Made by a program: the position numbers and the translations under genes. This document shows positions 35,396 to 44,940 of a DNA stretch of 64,000 nucleotides, piece after piece; the first letter of the stretch is position 1; each line of letters starts with the position of its first letter. The notes beneath the pieces are model-generated. The model saw only the letters and a list, made by a program, of their open reading frames with translations. It searched no databases and was not told where the DNA came from. The DNA lies in NCBI RefSeq assembly GCF_004354985.1, contig NZ_SMSK01000009.1, positions 124,001 to 188,000 on the forward strand. Direction: 5' to 3'. This DNA is from Segetibacter sp. 3557_3. GTDB taxonomy: Bacteria; Bacteroidota; Bacteroidia; Chitinophagales; Chitinophagaceae.

Positions 35396-38164
35396 ATGAC
35401 TTACGATTCTATCCCTTTTCAGCTTGCTGAAACGAGTTATATAGCCTTATTTGAAGCACTTCCGGGCAATCATGTGCTTGTGCAAAACGACCCACCCCGG
35501 TTCACCATTCTGGCCGTAACGCCTGGTTACTTAAAGCAAACCGATTTATCGAAAGCCGCCTTGATTGGCAAAGGGGTTTTTGAGGCCTTTGACGTTACCA
35601 GCTGCGCAAACCGGAATGCCGGGAAGGAACTGCTCCTGTCCTATCAGCATGTATGCCAACAAGGGCAGCCGCACTTTTTACCCATGCAACGCTATGATCT
35701 GAAAAATGATGATGGCACTTTTACCGAAAAATACTGGCGGGTCAGCAATGCACCGGTTACGGCACCCGACGGCGAGGTTAAGTACGTTCTCCATACGTCG
35801 GAAGACATCACTGAACTGGTCAGGGCAGAAAGGCGGGAAGCGGGCATAAAAGGGATGGAAATGGTCAATAATCTTTTCCGGCAAACACCTGTTGCCGTAT
35901 GCCTGCTTAAAGGGGCCGATCTTGTTATTGAACTGGCCAATGAGCCCGCACTGAAACTCTGGCATATAACAAACGACGCCATTGGACTACCCCTCCGACA
36001 AGCGGTACCCGAAATACAGGACCAGGGCTATGCAGACATGATCGATTCCGTAATGACAACAGGGATGGCGAAACGCCTTTATGAAAGTCCCGTCACCTTA
36101 ACGAGGGACGGAATACCGGAGATAGCTTACATCAATTTTGATTATGAGCCCTATTACGAAGGGAACAATACTACAGTAGTCGGAGTGTTGACTATCGGCA
36201 ACGATGTGACTGAGAAGGTGCTTGCGCAAAAAAGGGTGGAAGAAAGCGAAACAAAGTACCGTGCTCTTTTCGATAGTATGGACCAGGGGTTTTGCGTCCT
36301 GGAAATCATCTTCAACGAGTCAAATACACCCATCAATTATCGGTTCGTTGAAGCCAATCCCATGTTTGAAAAACAAACCGGCTTAGTCGGCGCCATTGGT
36401 AAAACAGCCCGGGAACTGGTTCCCGACCTGGAACCACATTGGTTCGAACTGTACGGCCGGGTGGCGCTTACCGGGGAAGCCAAACGATTCAACGAAGGTT
36501 CCAAAGCAATGGGCAAGTGGTTCGACGTTTTCGCTTTTCGTATTGGGGAACCCGGGAGCCTTAGAGTTGCCCTGCTTTTTACGGACATCACCGAACGCAA
36601 AAGATCAGAAGAGGCACTGATCGAAAAAGACAGGCAATTGCGGAACATCATTCATTCGGCTCCCGTTGCTATGCTCATCCTCCGGGGCGAAGAAATGATC
36701 GTGGATACAATCAATGAACGGATGATCCAGATGATCGGGAAAAACATATCCCTGCTTAACCGGCCGTTGCTGGAGACCATACCGGAGTTGAAGGGCCAGG
36801 ACGGGTATGAGCGTATTCTTTCGGTTTACAAAACCGGGAAAGCAGAGTATGGCAATGAAGTACTCGTGCCACTTATGCGGGAGGGGGTATCGGAAGAACG
36901 GTACTTCAATTTTAGTTATACGCCCATTATCGAAGACGAAACCATTGTCGGCGTCATGGACGTAGCAACCGAAGTTACTGAACAGGTAAAGGCCAGAAAG
37001 GTGATTGAAGAGAAGGGCCACGAATTGCAGCTGGCAATTGATGTAGCCAGTCTTGGGCATTACCGTGTTGACCTGCTCAACGATGTGGCCAGCTGTTCAA
37101 CCCGCCTATTGAACTGGTTTGGCATCGAGGGGCAAGACTTGCGGACCGCCACCCTGCTCGACCAGGTTCACCCGGGAGATCGCTCACGGTTTATGGCGGC
37201 ATTCAGGAACGCCACTCCTACGGAAGCAAACGAACCGATTGACATCATTTTTCGGGTTGTCGATCCATGTGACGGTACCCTACGCCACCTTCGTTCGTTT
37301 AATAAAATTCGCTTTGATGACTATGACAGGGCCTACCTGGTGTTCGGTGTTGTTCAGGACGTTACCCAGGAAATGGTTTACCAGCAACACTTAAAAGAAA
37401 GTGAAGCCGAATTACAACGGCGGGTGTTGGAGAGAACACTGGAACTGGAAAACCTGAATGACGAACTGAAACGGTCTAACCAGAATTTGGAGGAGTTTGC
37501 CTATGCGGCTTCACATGACTTGAAAGAACCAATCAGGAAAATTCACTTCTTTACGCATCAACTGAAAAACCAGCTGCATACACAATTGCTGGAAAACCAA
37601 AAATGGGCGTTTAGCCGGATCGAAAATGCGACAGACCGCATGGGCAATCTTATTGATGACCTGCTGCTGTACTCCCATGTAAGTCAACGACCCCGCGAGA
37701 TTGAACGGGTTGACCTGAACCAAAAAGTGCACCGCGTGCTGGAGGATCTTGAAGTAGACATCGCCGAAAAAAAAGCAGCGATCCGCATCGGCAAACTACC
37801 GGTCGTACAAGGCCACGGCCGGCAATTGCAGCAGTTATTACAGAACCTGGTCAGTAACGCCCTGAAGTATAGCAGGCCTGATGTGCCCTTACACATCGAC
37901 ATCACCGCCAGCCAGGTTGAAGAAAATGGGCGGATGTATCACCAGCTCACCATTACCGACAATGGCATTGGATTTAAACAAGAATACGCCCACAGGATTT
38001 TCCAGATGTTTATTCGCCTGCATGGCAAAGCGGAGTATAGCGGAACAGGTGTTGGTTTGTCTATTGTAAAAAAGGTGGTAGAAAATCACAAAGGGTTTAT
38101 CCAGGTGGATAGCACACCGGACGTTGGGTCAACTTTTCGAATTTTCCTGAGTTGTGAGCTGTAA
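35396..38164 (+). CDS. Multi-PAS sensor histidine kinase
   Basis: A 922-residue soluble kinase. It opens with a variant PAS (YIALFEALPGNHVLVQNDPP, FTILAVTPGYLKQT), followed by about four further PAS/PAC units (roughly 155-275, 285-395, 410-525, 540-665) with PAC signatures such as VGVLTIGNDVTEKV and GVMDVATEVTEQV. A coiled-coil (LQRRVLERTLELENLNDELK) then leads to HisKA with AYAASHDLKEPIRK (His707) and a HATPase (NLVSNALKYSRPD, DNGIGFKQEYAHRIF, GTGVGLSIVKKVVENHKG). No transmembrane segment, so it senses intracellular cues. Closely related in N-terminus and layout to the convergent kinase at 38986-41424. It may phosphorylate the receiver protein encoded about 250 bp upstream. Confidence 0.92.
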   Translation: MTYDSIPFQLAETSYIALFEALPGNHVLVQNDPPRFTILAVTPGYLKQTDLSKAALIGKGVFEAFDVTSCANRNAGKELLLSYQHVCQQGQPHFLPMQRYDLKNDDGTFTEKYWRVSNAPVTAPDGEVKYVLHTSEDITELVRAERREAGIKGMEMVNNLFRQTPVAVCLLKGADLVIELANEPALKLWHITNDAIGLPLRQAVPEIQDQGYADMIDSVMTTGMAKRLYESPVTLTRDGIPEIAYINFDYEPYYEGNNTTVVGVLTIGNDVTEKVLAQKRVEESETKYRALFDSMDQGFCVLEIIFNESNTPINYRFVEANPMFEKQTGLVGAIGKTARELVPDLEPHWFELYGRVALTGEAKRFNEGSKAMGKWFDVFAFRIGEPGSLRVALLFTDITERKRSEEALIEKDRQLRNIIHSAPVAMLILRGEEMIVDTINERMIQMIGKNISLLNRPLLETIPELKGQDGYERILSVYKTGKAEYGNEVLVPLMREGVSEERYFNFSYTPIIEDETIVGVMDVATEVTEQVKARKVIEEKGHELQLAIDVASLGHYRVDLLNDVASCSTRLLNWFGIEGQDLRTATLLDQVHPGDRSRFMAAFRNATPTEANEPIDIIFRVVDPCDGTLRHLRSFNKIRFDDYDRAYLVFGVVQDVTQEMVYQQHLKESEAELQRRVLERTLELENLNDELKRSNQNLEEFAYAASHDLKEPIRKIHFFTHQLKNQLHTQLLENQKWAFSRIENATDRMGNLIDDLLLYSHVSQRPREIERVDLNQKVHRVLEDLEVDIAEKKAAIRIGKLPVVQGHGRQLQQLLQNLVSNALKYSRPDVPLHIDITASQVEENGRMYHQLTITDNGIGFKQEYAHRIFQMFIRLHGKAEYSGTGVGLSIVKKVVENHKGFIQVDSTPDVGSTFRIFLSCEL

Positions 38165-38190
38165 GTTAATGGTCCGATGATGTGCGGGAA

Positions 38191-38900
38191 TTATGTTGTA
38201 TGTTATATGTTGAATGTTGTATGAGTTATGAGTTAAGAATTAAGAATGATGCGTGTGTTTCCGATCAAATTATAACAACGAGCAGGGAATTATGTTGGAT
38301 GTTGTATGTTATATGTTGAATGTTGTATGAGTTATGAGTTAAGAATTAAGAATGATGAGTGTGTTTCCGATCAAATTATAACAACGAGCAGGAATTATGT
38401 TGTATGTTATATGTTGAACGTTGTATGAGGACGTTTGAGTTATGAGTTAAATTAAGAATGATGAGTGTGTTTCCGATCAAATTATAACAACGAGCAGGGA
38501 TTATGTTGTATGTTATATGTTGAATGTTGTATGAAGACGGTTGAGTTATGCATTAAGAATCAATGTCGCTTACTTAAGAGAAAATTTTGGTGACTAGCTG
38601 TGGGAATTCTGTTTGCCATCGTTGTGTCACTCCCTTGTACCGCATCCCTTTATTCACCAATTTCTGCCACTCACCTTAAGTAAACGACATTGAATTAAGA
38701 ATAATGAGTGTGTTTCCGACCAGGTTATATTAACGAGCAGGGGATTATGTTGGATGTTGTATGTTGCATGTTGCATGTTGTATGAGCGGTGGTTCCAGTG
38801 AGGAGTTATGAATTATGAGTTAGGAATTATGAGTGTGTTCCCGACTAGGAAATATCAACGAGCGATGATGATATTGAAGGTTAGATGTTGAATGGTGCTC
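38191..38900 (+). repeat. Array of ~105-bp direct repeats between two histidine kinase genes
   Basis: Units begin near 38191, 38291, 38394, 38501 and 38744, with a degenerate one near 38850. Each has TATGTTGTATGTTATATG, GTTGTATGAGTTATGAGTTA, AAGAATGATGAGTGTGTTTC and an AACGAGCAGGG(G/A) end. Spacing is 100-111 bp once the 132-bp insertion in unit 4 is removed. The opposite orientation of the same unit is found on the other side of the next gene (41691-42199). No gene is present in the gap. Confidence 0.85.
38561..38692. mobile_element. 132-bp MITE-like element inserted in the repeat array
   Basis: Bounded by 18-bp terminal inverted repeats with one mismatch: CAATGTCGCTTACTTAAG (38561-38578) and CTTAAGTAAACGACATTG (38675-38692). 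It is flanked on both sides by AAT. Removing the element and one AAT restores TTAAGAATAATGAG, as in the uninterrupted neighbouring units, so it has a 3-bp target duplication. It has no coding capacity and contains the dispersed motif GTGTCACTCCCTTGTAC (38624-38640). Confidence 0.75.
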
Positions 38901-38985
38901 TTCGATGGAAAATGAATGATGCACGATAAGCCGCGGAGACTTTAGATGTTTTCCTTTTTATTTTTGACTTTTGACTTTTTACTTT

Positions 38986-41424
38986 TTACTTAGCCCCCAA
39001 CCATGGTTCCACCGGTAATAACACGTTAAAGGAGGCGCCTTCATTTAAGCGCGATTCGGCCCAGATGTGTCCATGATGATTTTCAATAACCTTCCTGACG
39101 ATGGACAAGCCAATGCCGGTTCCTTTGTATTCGGGTAATACCGGCAGCCTGGTGAAAACGTTGAAGATGCGATCCGCATGCTCTTGTTCGAAGCCAATGC
39201 CATTATCCTTCACGGTAACACAGTAAAAAGCTCTTTCGTGCTCCCGCTCGGGCAAGGCTAGCGGAGTCTCTTTACCCACCACCTTATTACAGCTGACTTT
39301 GATATGGGGTACCCCACCCGGTTTTGCATATTTCAAAGCATTTGCAAGCAGGTTTTGGAAGGCTTGTTGCAACTGGCGGTGATGACCCTTAATGCTAAAT
39401 AACGGGTCTACCTCGATGATTGCTTTTTTGTTTTCAATTTGCAGCTGAAGGTCATCTAATACAACATCGATAAGTTCGTTGAAGTCTACGTCTTCATGAT
39501 TCTTCGGTTGGATACTCACCTCCGAAAACGACAACAAGCTATCAATAAGTGAAGCCATCCGTTCTGCAGCTGCTTCCATGCGCTGGAAAAAGTGCCTTTC
39601 ATTTGCGGATAAACGATCACCCAAACTCGCTTTGATACGATCGGCAAAGACCTGCATCTTACGTATGGGCTCTTTTAAATCATGAGATGCGGCATAGGCA
39701 AATTCGCTCAGGTTTATATTTGATCGTTCGAGTTCACGGTTGCTGGCGGTGAGCGCTTCATTAGCTTCCGCCAACTCGTTTGTGCGTTTGGTTACAATTT
39801 GCTCGATTTCCCTACGAGCTTTTACCTGTTCGGTAACTTCAATTGCCACAGCTACCACCCCTTCAATGCTTCCGTTTGCATGATAATAGGGCTGGAAGGT
39901 ATAATTAACATAGATCTGTTGCAGCACACCTTCTCTTAGCAACTGTATGGCACTTTCATTGGCGGTAATGGTTACACCTGTATCAAACACCTTCAACAGC
40001 AACTTTTCCGCGCCCTGATTACGTGCTTCGGGAAGGGCTTCAAATACGGGTTTATCCATCAGTTTTTCGGGGCCTCTTCCCCAGAGCTCGAACATCCGGG
40101 TATTGGCAATGTATACCACCAAAGAACGACCTTTGAGAATACAGGTGGCAACGGGTGATCGCAGGATGGTATTCCGAAGATTTATCTCACTTTCCTGCAA
40201 TGCGTTTTCGGCAAGTTTCCGGTCGTGAATGTCCACACCGGTGCCGATACTTCCACGTATTGATCCATCGGGAGCATAATGTGGCCCACCGGTGAATAAA
40301 AAATAGCGGTACGCTCCATCCGAACGCATCATCCGCGCTTCAACTGAATAATTCTGTTGTGACCGGGCAGCGCCAAAATAGCTTTGCAAAAGCTCTTCAC
40401 AATCGTCCGGATGAACAATGTCGTGCCATGAACGGCCAAGCGACTGTTCGAAACTTTGCCCGGTAAAATCCAGCCAATAGCGGTTCCAAAAAGTTACCAC
40501 AGCCTCGGTGTCGGCCAAAAAGACCATCATAGGTGCCTGGTCGGCTATCGTGCGAAAACGCCCTTCACTTTCATTGGCCATGCTTCTAAGGTGGACCTGC
40601 ATGGTGACTTCGTTACCAATGGCCAGTACACCAACAGCCTTTGGGCTCCTGTCTTCAAAATAAGGCTGGTAGATATAGTTGACATAAATGTTCTCCTCCT
40701 TTCCGTTTCGGATGAGTTTAACCGGGCTTTCGTAAACCTGTCTGGCTATACCACTTTCCCTTACTTCATCCATCAGGGAAATATATCCCTGGCCAATTAC
40801 CTCCGGCAGGGCGTGCTCCAGGGGAAGACCAATCACCTCACGCCCCCTTCCCCATAGCTGCAGGGTTGGGTCATTGGCCATTTCAATGATCAGGTCCGGT
40901 CCCATCAGGATGCATACCGGTATCGGTGTTTGCATAAAAAGATTGTAAGCCTGCTCCATGCCTTTCATCTTTTCTGCCATTCGGCCAGAATGTACCTCCT
41001 GCGTAATGTTTTCTGCGGTATGAATGATAAAGGCAACCTCACCTTCCTGGTTGAGCACCGGCCGATTGCTTGCCCGCCAATACATTTCGGAGAAGGAGCC
41101 TTGATCATTGGGCAGATCATAACGCTGAACCGGCAGGTGATGCGCCTGTTTGTTGTGGAGAACCAGCGCTAAAGAATTGCGGAGACTGCGTGGTCCGTTA
41201 TCGGATGGATCGTTACTGTTGCCGGGGTGAACCTCAAACAGCGGTTTTCCAATTATCGCTTCCCTGGCCAAACCAACTTCGATCAGCCTTTGAGGAGTAA
41301 CTGCTAGCAGGGTATAATGGGGTGGGTTGGCTTCGATAAGCAAATGGTTGCCGGGAAAGGCATCAAAAAGCCTGATATAACCAGATCTATCGTCGGCCGT
41401 AAGATTGATGGAGTCGTTTAACAT
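38986..41424 (-). CDS. Multi-PAS sensor histidine kinase (paralogue)
   Basis: An 812-residue soluble kinase from ATG 41424 (MLNDSINLTADDRSGYIRLF); in-frame starts further up to 41487 are less likely because the related kinase begins here. The N-terminal PAS variant FDAFPGNHLLIEANPPHYTL parallels FEALPGNHVLVQNDPPRFTI of the kinase at 35396. Three further PAS units follow, including a classic one (FRTIADQAPMMVFLADTEAV, then WHDIVHPDDCEELL). A coiled-coil leads to HisKA AYAASHDLKEPIRK (His581) and HATPase NLLANALKYAKPGG, DNGIGFEQEHADRIF, GTGIGLSIVRKVIENHHG. It converges on its paralogue across a repeat array and is itself flanked by inverted copies of that array. Partner regulator not obvious. 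Confidence 0.92.
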   Translation of the reverse strand: MLNDSINLTADDRSGYIRLFDAFPGNHLLIEANPPHYTLLAVTPQRLIEVGLAREAIIGKPLFEVHPGNSNDPSDNGPRSLRNSLALVLHNKQAHHLPVQRYDLPNDQGSFSEMYWRASNRPVLNQEGEVAFIIHTAENITQEVHSGRMAEKMKGMEQAYNLFMQTPIPVCILMGPDLIIEMANDPTLQLWGRGREVIGLPLEHALPEVIGQGYISLMDEVRESGIARQVYESPVKLIRNGKEENIYVNYIYQPYFEDRSPKAVGVLAIGNEVTMQVHLRSMANESEGRFRTIADQAPMMVFLADTEAVVTFWNRYWLDFTGQSFEQSLGRSWHDIVHPDDCEELLQSYFGAARSQQNYSVEARMMRSDGAYRYFLFTGGPHYAPDGSIRGSIGTGVDIHDRKLAENALQESEINLRNTILRSPVATCILKGRSLVVYIANTRMFELWGRGPEKLMDKPVFEALPEARNQGAEKLLLKVFDTGVTITANESAIQLLREGVLQQIYVNYTFQPYYHANGSIEGVVAVAIEVTEQVKARREIEQIVTKRTNELAEANEALTASNRELERSNINLSEFAYAASHDLKEPIRKMQVFADRIKASLGDRLSANERHFFQRMEAAAERMASLIDSLLSFSEVSIQPKNHEDVDFNELIDVVLDDLQLQIENKKAIIEVDPLFSIKGHHRQLQQAFQNLLANALKYAKPGGVPHIKVSCNKVVGKETPLALPEREHERAFYCVTVKDNGIGFEQEHADRIFNVFTRLPVLPEYKGTGIGLSIVRKVIENHHGHIWAESRLNEGASFNVLLPVEPWLGAK

Positions 41425-41690
41425 AGAAAGTGAAACTGAAGATAGGGATAATCTCTTTTGGTCGACTGCTTTGAGGTCAACGAACATGGAATGCAGCCCC
41501 GTGCCGACCCTTTTCGTTGTAAAGAAAGGGGAATGAAGGTCATTAGCTAAGCGGCGTCTTCAAATTGACCTGCCGGTAAGGCGATATTGCAAAAGTCCGC
41601 CCGCTAACCCCAACGGGTCAGAACCTACTCATAATCCTTCCCAAAGCTTTAATTATCACCCAATCATCTTTCCTTAACCTGCAACATATA
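41425..41690. other. Intergenic upstream of the histidine kinase
   Basis: No gene recognised. It should hold the kinase promoter; no good TAnnTTTG box is seen on the minus strand. Confidence 0.35.
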
Positions 41691-42199
41691 AGATCCAACA
41701 TATTCCCCGCTCGTTCATGTAACCTGGTCGGAAACACACTCATCATTTTAAACTCATGACTCCTTACTGAACCGCCCCTCATTCAACATTTCGCATTTAA
41801 AATTCAATTTCATCCAGTTAAGTTTTTGCAATGCATTAAAGCTGCATAATGTAACTAATGTACAAGAGTGCGACCCACCAATAAATTGGGGGCACGGCGC
41901 AACGATGCCTAATATAAAATTTATAGTTAGGCCCAAAAAAATTGTTCTTAGCTAAACGACATTTGTTTAGCGTCGACATATTTCCCGCTCGTTCACCTAA
42001 CCCGGTGGGAAACATACTTATCATTTTCAACTTGTTACTCCTCACTGGAACCGCCGCGCATACAACATATAACATACAACATATTTCCCCATAACCAGAT
42101 CATACAACATGCAACATATAACATAATCGTCCCCTCCGTATCTCACCAGTCGACACCCATGCTTCATTCTTAATTCATAACTCATAACTAACACTCGAC
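41691..42199 (-). repeat. Inverted copies of the ~105-bp array, with an element-like segment
   Basis: On the minus strand the units read AACGAGCGGGGAATATGTTG, GTTATATGTTG(C/T)ATGTTGTATG, GGCGGTTCCAGTGAGGAGT and GAGTGTGTTTCCGACCAGG, the same family as 38191-38900 in opposite orientation. Between units, bases 41860-41960 hold GTACAAGAGTGCGAC, GCAACGATGCC and CTTAGCTAAACGACATTTG. This is the order of parts seen at the end of the 38561-38692 element. A 7-bp hairpin GCTAAAC / GTTTAGC follows. The rest of the gap to 42421 has no gene. Confidence 0.7.
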
Positions 42200-42421
42200 T
42201 GTAATACTGCCGTACACCCCTATGTACGATATCGCGCACAATACAAATAAACATTATACTTAAACACCTAACCGTTAACTGTTCAGAACATGGTATAATC
42301 TTTCCTTTGTGTGCAGCATAGCTATGCCGGTGGGTTTTAGTATGTATGCTTTACGGCAGCACCTCATAACTCGGTGGTTGTGGTTTAAAGGCGGCAGGAC
42401 TTTCCAAATCAAAATCGTAAT

Positions 42422-44797
42422 ATGTTCAGGAACTATCTTAAGACAGCCATTCGCAACCTTTCTAAAAATAAATTTTTCACGATTTTAAATGTCTTTGGCC
42501 TGGCACTGGGTATGTCGCTAAGCCTCTTATTTATTGCCCTGCTTACCTTTCTCTCGAGGTTCGACAACTTTCACCCAAATGGCGACCGGATTTACCGCGT
42601 GATCACACAACGCTTCGACAAAAAGGAAAACCCAAAGCTCGCATCTGCACCCGCCGGACTTGCAGAAAACTTAACGGCTTATCCCGGGGTAGAACGAGTG
42701 GTGCGCATACAACGTTCACTATCCGGCAATGCGATATATGCAGAAAAGAAAATCGAGCTGTATGGCTACTTTGCTGAACCAGGCTTTTTTGAAATGTTCA
42801 ATTATCCACTACTTAAAGGCAATAAGGCCACTGCGCTGAATTCCCCGAATAGTATACTGCTTTCCGAGTCTGAGGCCACAAAGATTTTTGGTTCCAAAGA
42901 GCCCATGGGCGAACTGCTAACGATTGAAGGATACGGCAGCTTTCTAATCACCGGTATCTTTAAGGACCTGCCCGAAAACACCCATATGCAATTTGGTGCT
43001 CTGGCATCTTATGCTACTTTACTGTCTTACAACAAGAGTTTCCTCCCCGGCAGCCGCGGCGAATGGAATGCCTATACCGGCTCGTTTGTTTACCTGCAGC
43101 TCTCAAACGAAACAGAACCCGGCAACATCGGTAGGTTCCTCGACAAAGTGGCCAAAGAAAGATATGCCCCCGAAAACACTAAAGCTGAATTTGAGTTGCA
43201 GGCTTTAAACAAGATTACACCCGGACCCGAACTATGGGATCCGATCGGCCCTAACTGGAGCTACCTGATGCTTTTAATCACCGGCTCGATCACCCTTATC
43301 GTACTAATACCGGCTTGTGCCAATTACGTCAACCTCTCCATTTCGCAATCACTCGAAAGGATGAAAGAGATTGGGGTAAGAAAAGTAATGGGTGGTCGTA
43401 AGCAGCAAATCGTGATGCAGTTTATCGTAGAGTCTACCACCATTGTGTTGATCGCGCTATTGCTTTCTTATGTCATTTACGAGCTCATCCGGAAAGACTT
43501 CCTGGGCGGTATGGTTGAGACATCTCCTATGGACCTTTCGCCTACCTGGGAAACATTCTTTGGCTTTTTATTGTTTGCCCTCCTTGTCGGTGTACTGGCG
43601 GGGATTGTGCCTGGCCTTTATTTCTCCAGGCTCACACCTAGCATTGCGCTAAAAGGTAAAGAAGTGAAAACTAGTGGCCGCTCGTTGTTCAGGAAGATAG
43701 TACTAGCCGTTCAATTCATTATCTCACTTGGGTTTATTATGGCGGTTGTAATTATGATGCGACAGTACTACTATTCGGTAAACTACGACCTGGGTTTTGA
43801 GCAGGAGTCTGTACTTGATGTTGATCTCCAGAACGTCGACCCCCAGATCTTTAAGAATGAATTTTCAAAACTACCTGTGGTAAAACGCATATCCATGTCA
43901 TCGCATGTTTTAGGTGTCGGATCAGCCGCTGAACGCTACATGAAAACAGCCGATCAGTTCGACTCTATTGCGGTATCCTCAATGTCGGTAGACGAGGCGT
44001 TTATCTCAAATATGAAACTTCACCTGTTGGCGGGTAGAGATTTTAACCAAAACACTTTGGAGAATACAAGGTTCATTATCGTCAACGAGGAATTTGTAAA
44101 ATCCCTGAAGCTCGAAGCACCAGCCCAGGCCATCAACAAGATTGTCACCCTAACGAATGGCAGTGAATTCCGAATAGCGGGTGTCCTCAAAAACTTTCAT
44201 TTCGCAGGATTAAAGGAAGCCATTGCCCCGTTCTTTTTTGAGCACAACCCCGGCAGATTTGCTTATGCCAATATGAAATTAGCAAGCAGTGCCGACATGT
44301 CCAGCATATCTGCCATGGAACAACTATGGAAAAAGATCGGTGGAGCGGGCAAGTTTAATGCGCAGTTGTTTGCTGCAAAAATCAAAGAGGCATATAACTT
44401 TTACATCATGATCACGAAGCTGTGGGGGTTCCTGGGTATATTGGCAATTACCGTAGCCTGCCTGGGCTTATTGGGCACCGTATCCTTTACCATAAAAAAG
44501 CGGGTCAAAGAAATCGGGATCCGGAAGGTTTTGGGTGCAACCGCAAAAAGCCTCGTGGTCTTATTATCAAAAGATTTTGTTATGCTGATGGTCATTGCCA
44601 GCGTAATTACCATACCCATCATTTATTTTTTGTTTACCAACCTGTTGAACAATACCCAGTATTACAGTATTCAGATAGGTTTTTTAGAAATATTCGCGAG
44701 TCTCCTGATCATGATGTTGCTTGGGCTTACAACCATCCTGTCGCAAACATTAAAGGCAGCAAATGCCAACCCGGTTGATAACCTGAAAACGGAATAG
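42422..44797 (+). CDS. MacB/FtsX-type ABC transporter permease
   Basis: A 791-residue membrane protein of the duplicated-FtsX type common in Bacteroidota. TM1 (residues ~20-43, FTILNVFGLALGMSLSLLFIALL) is followed by a periplasmic MacB-core domain (~45-285), an FtsX unit with three TMs and the coupling motif EIGVRKVMGGRKQQIV, then a second TM (about 420-445), a second periplasmic domain and a second FtsX unit with EIGIRKVLGATAKSLVVL and three C-terminal TMs. Such permeases act by mechanotransmission with an ABC ATPase, exporting lipids, peptides or toxic compounds. No ATPase gene is adjacent, so the partner must be encoded elsewhere. Transcription ends at the hairpin near 44894. Confidence 0.93.
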   Translation: MFRNYLKTAIRNLSKNKFFTILNVFGLALGMSLSLLFIALLTFLSRFDNFHPNGDRIYRVITQRFDKKENPKLASAPAGLAENLTAYPGVERVVRIQRSLSGNAIYAEKKIELYGYFAEPGFFEMFNYPLLKGNKATALNSPNSILLSESEATKIFGSKEPMGELLTIEGYGSFLITGIFKDLPENTHMQFGALASYATLLSYNKSFLPGSRGEWNAYTGSFVYLQLSNETEPGNIGRFLDKVAKERYAPENTKAEFELQALNKITPGPELWDPIGPNWSYLMLLITGSITLIVLIPACANYVNLSISQSLERMKEIGVRKVMGGRKQQIVMQFIVESTTIVLIALLLSYVIYELIRKDFLGGMVETSPMDLSPTWETFFGFLLFALLVGVLAGIVPGLYFSRLTPSIALKGKEVKTSGRSLFRKIVLAVQFIISLGFIMAVVIMMRQYYYSVNYDLGFEQESVLDVDLQNVDPQIFKNEFSKLPVVKRISMSSHVLGVGSAAERYMKTADQFDSIAVSSMSVDEAFISNMKLHLLAGRDFNQNTLENTRFIIVNEEFVKSLKLEAPAQAINKIVTLTNGSEFRIAGVLKNFHFAGLKEAIAPFFFEHNPGRFAYANMKLASSADMSSISAMEQLWKKIGGAGKFNAQLFAAKIKEAYNFYIMITKLWGFLGILAITVACLGLLGTVSFTIKKRVKEIGIRKVLGATAKSLVVLLSKDFVMLMVIASVITIPIIYFLFTNLLNNTQYYSIQIGFLEIFASLLIMMLLGLTTILSQTLKAANANPVDNLKTE

Positions 44798-44890
44798 AAG
44801 CTGTCCAACATACCAGCTCGGAACGATCTGCGGATAAGCCTGTAACAAACCATGCTCACGGTCTGCACCACACCACGGCTATATAAAAAC

Positions 44891-44914
44891 ACAAAGCTAC
44901 CGTAGTAGCTTCTT
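44891..44914. terminator. Terminator hairpin between convergent genes
   Basis: 7-bp stem AAGCTAC / GTAGCTT (44894-44900 with 44905-44911) with loop CGTA. The minus-strand side has a T-rich tail (TTTGTGTTTTTATAT) and the plus-strand side only TCTT, so it works best for the glycosyltransferase gene. Its core resembles the hairpins at 16635, 28694 and 48019. Confidence 0.6.
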
Positions 44915-44940
44915 GTAGTATGCTTTAGGCCTTTTAGTTT

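Noticed and set aside
42993-43208. Possible second gene inside the ABC permease
   Set aside because: A shadow frame of a gene with a clear duplicated FtsX architecture.
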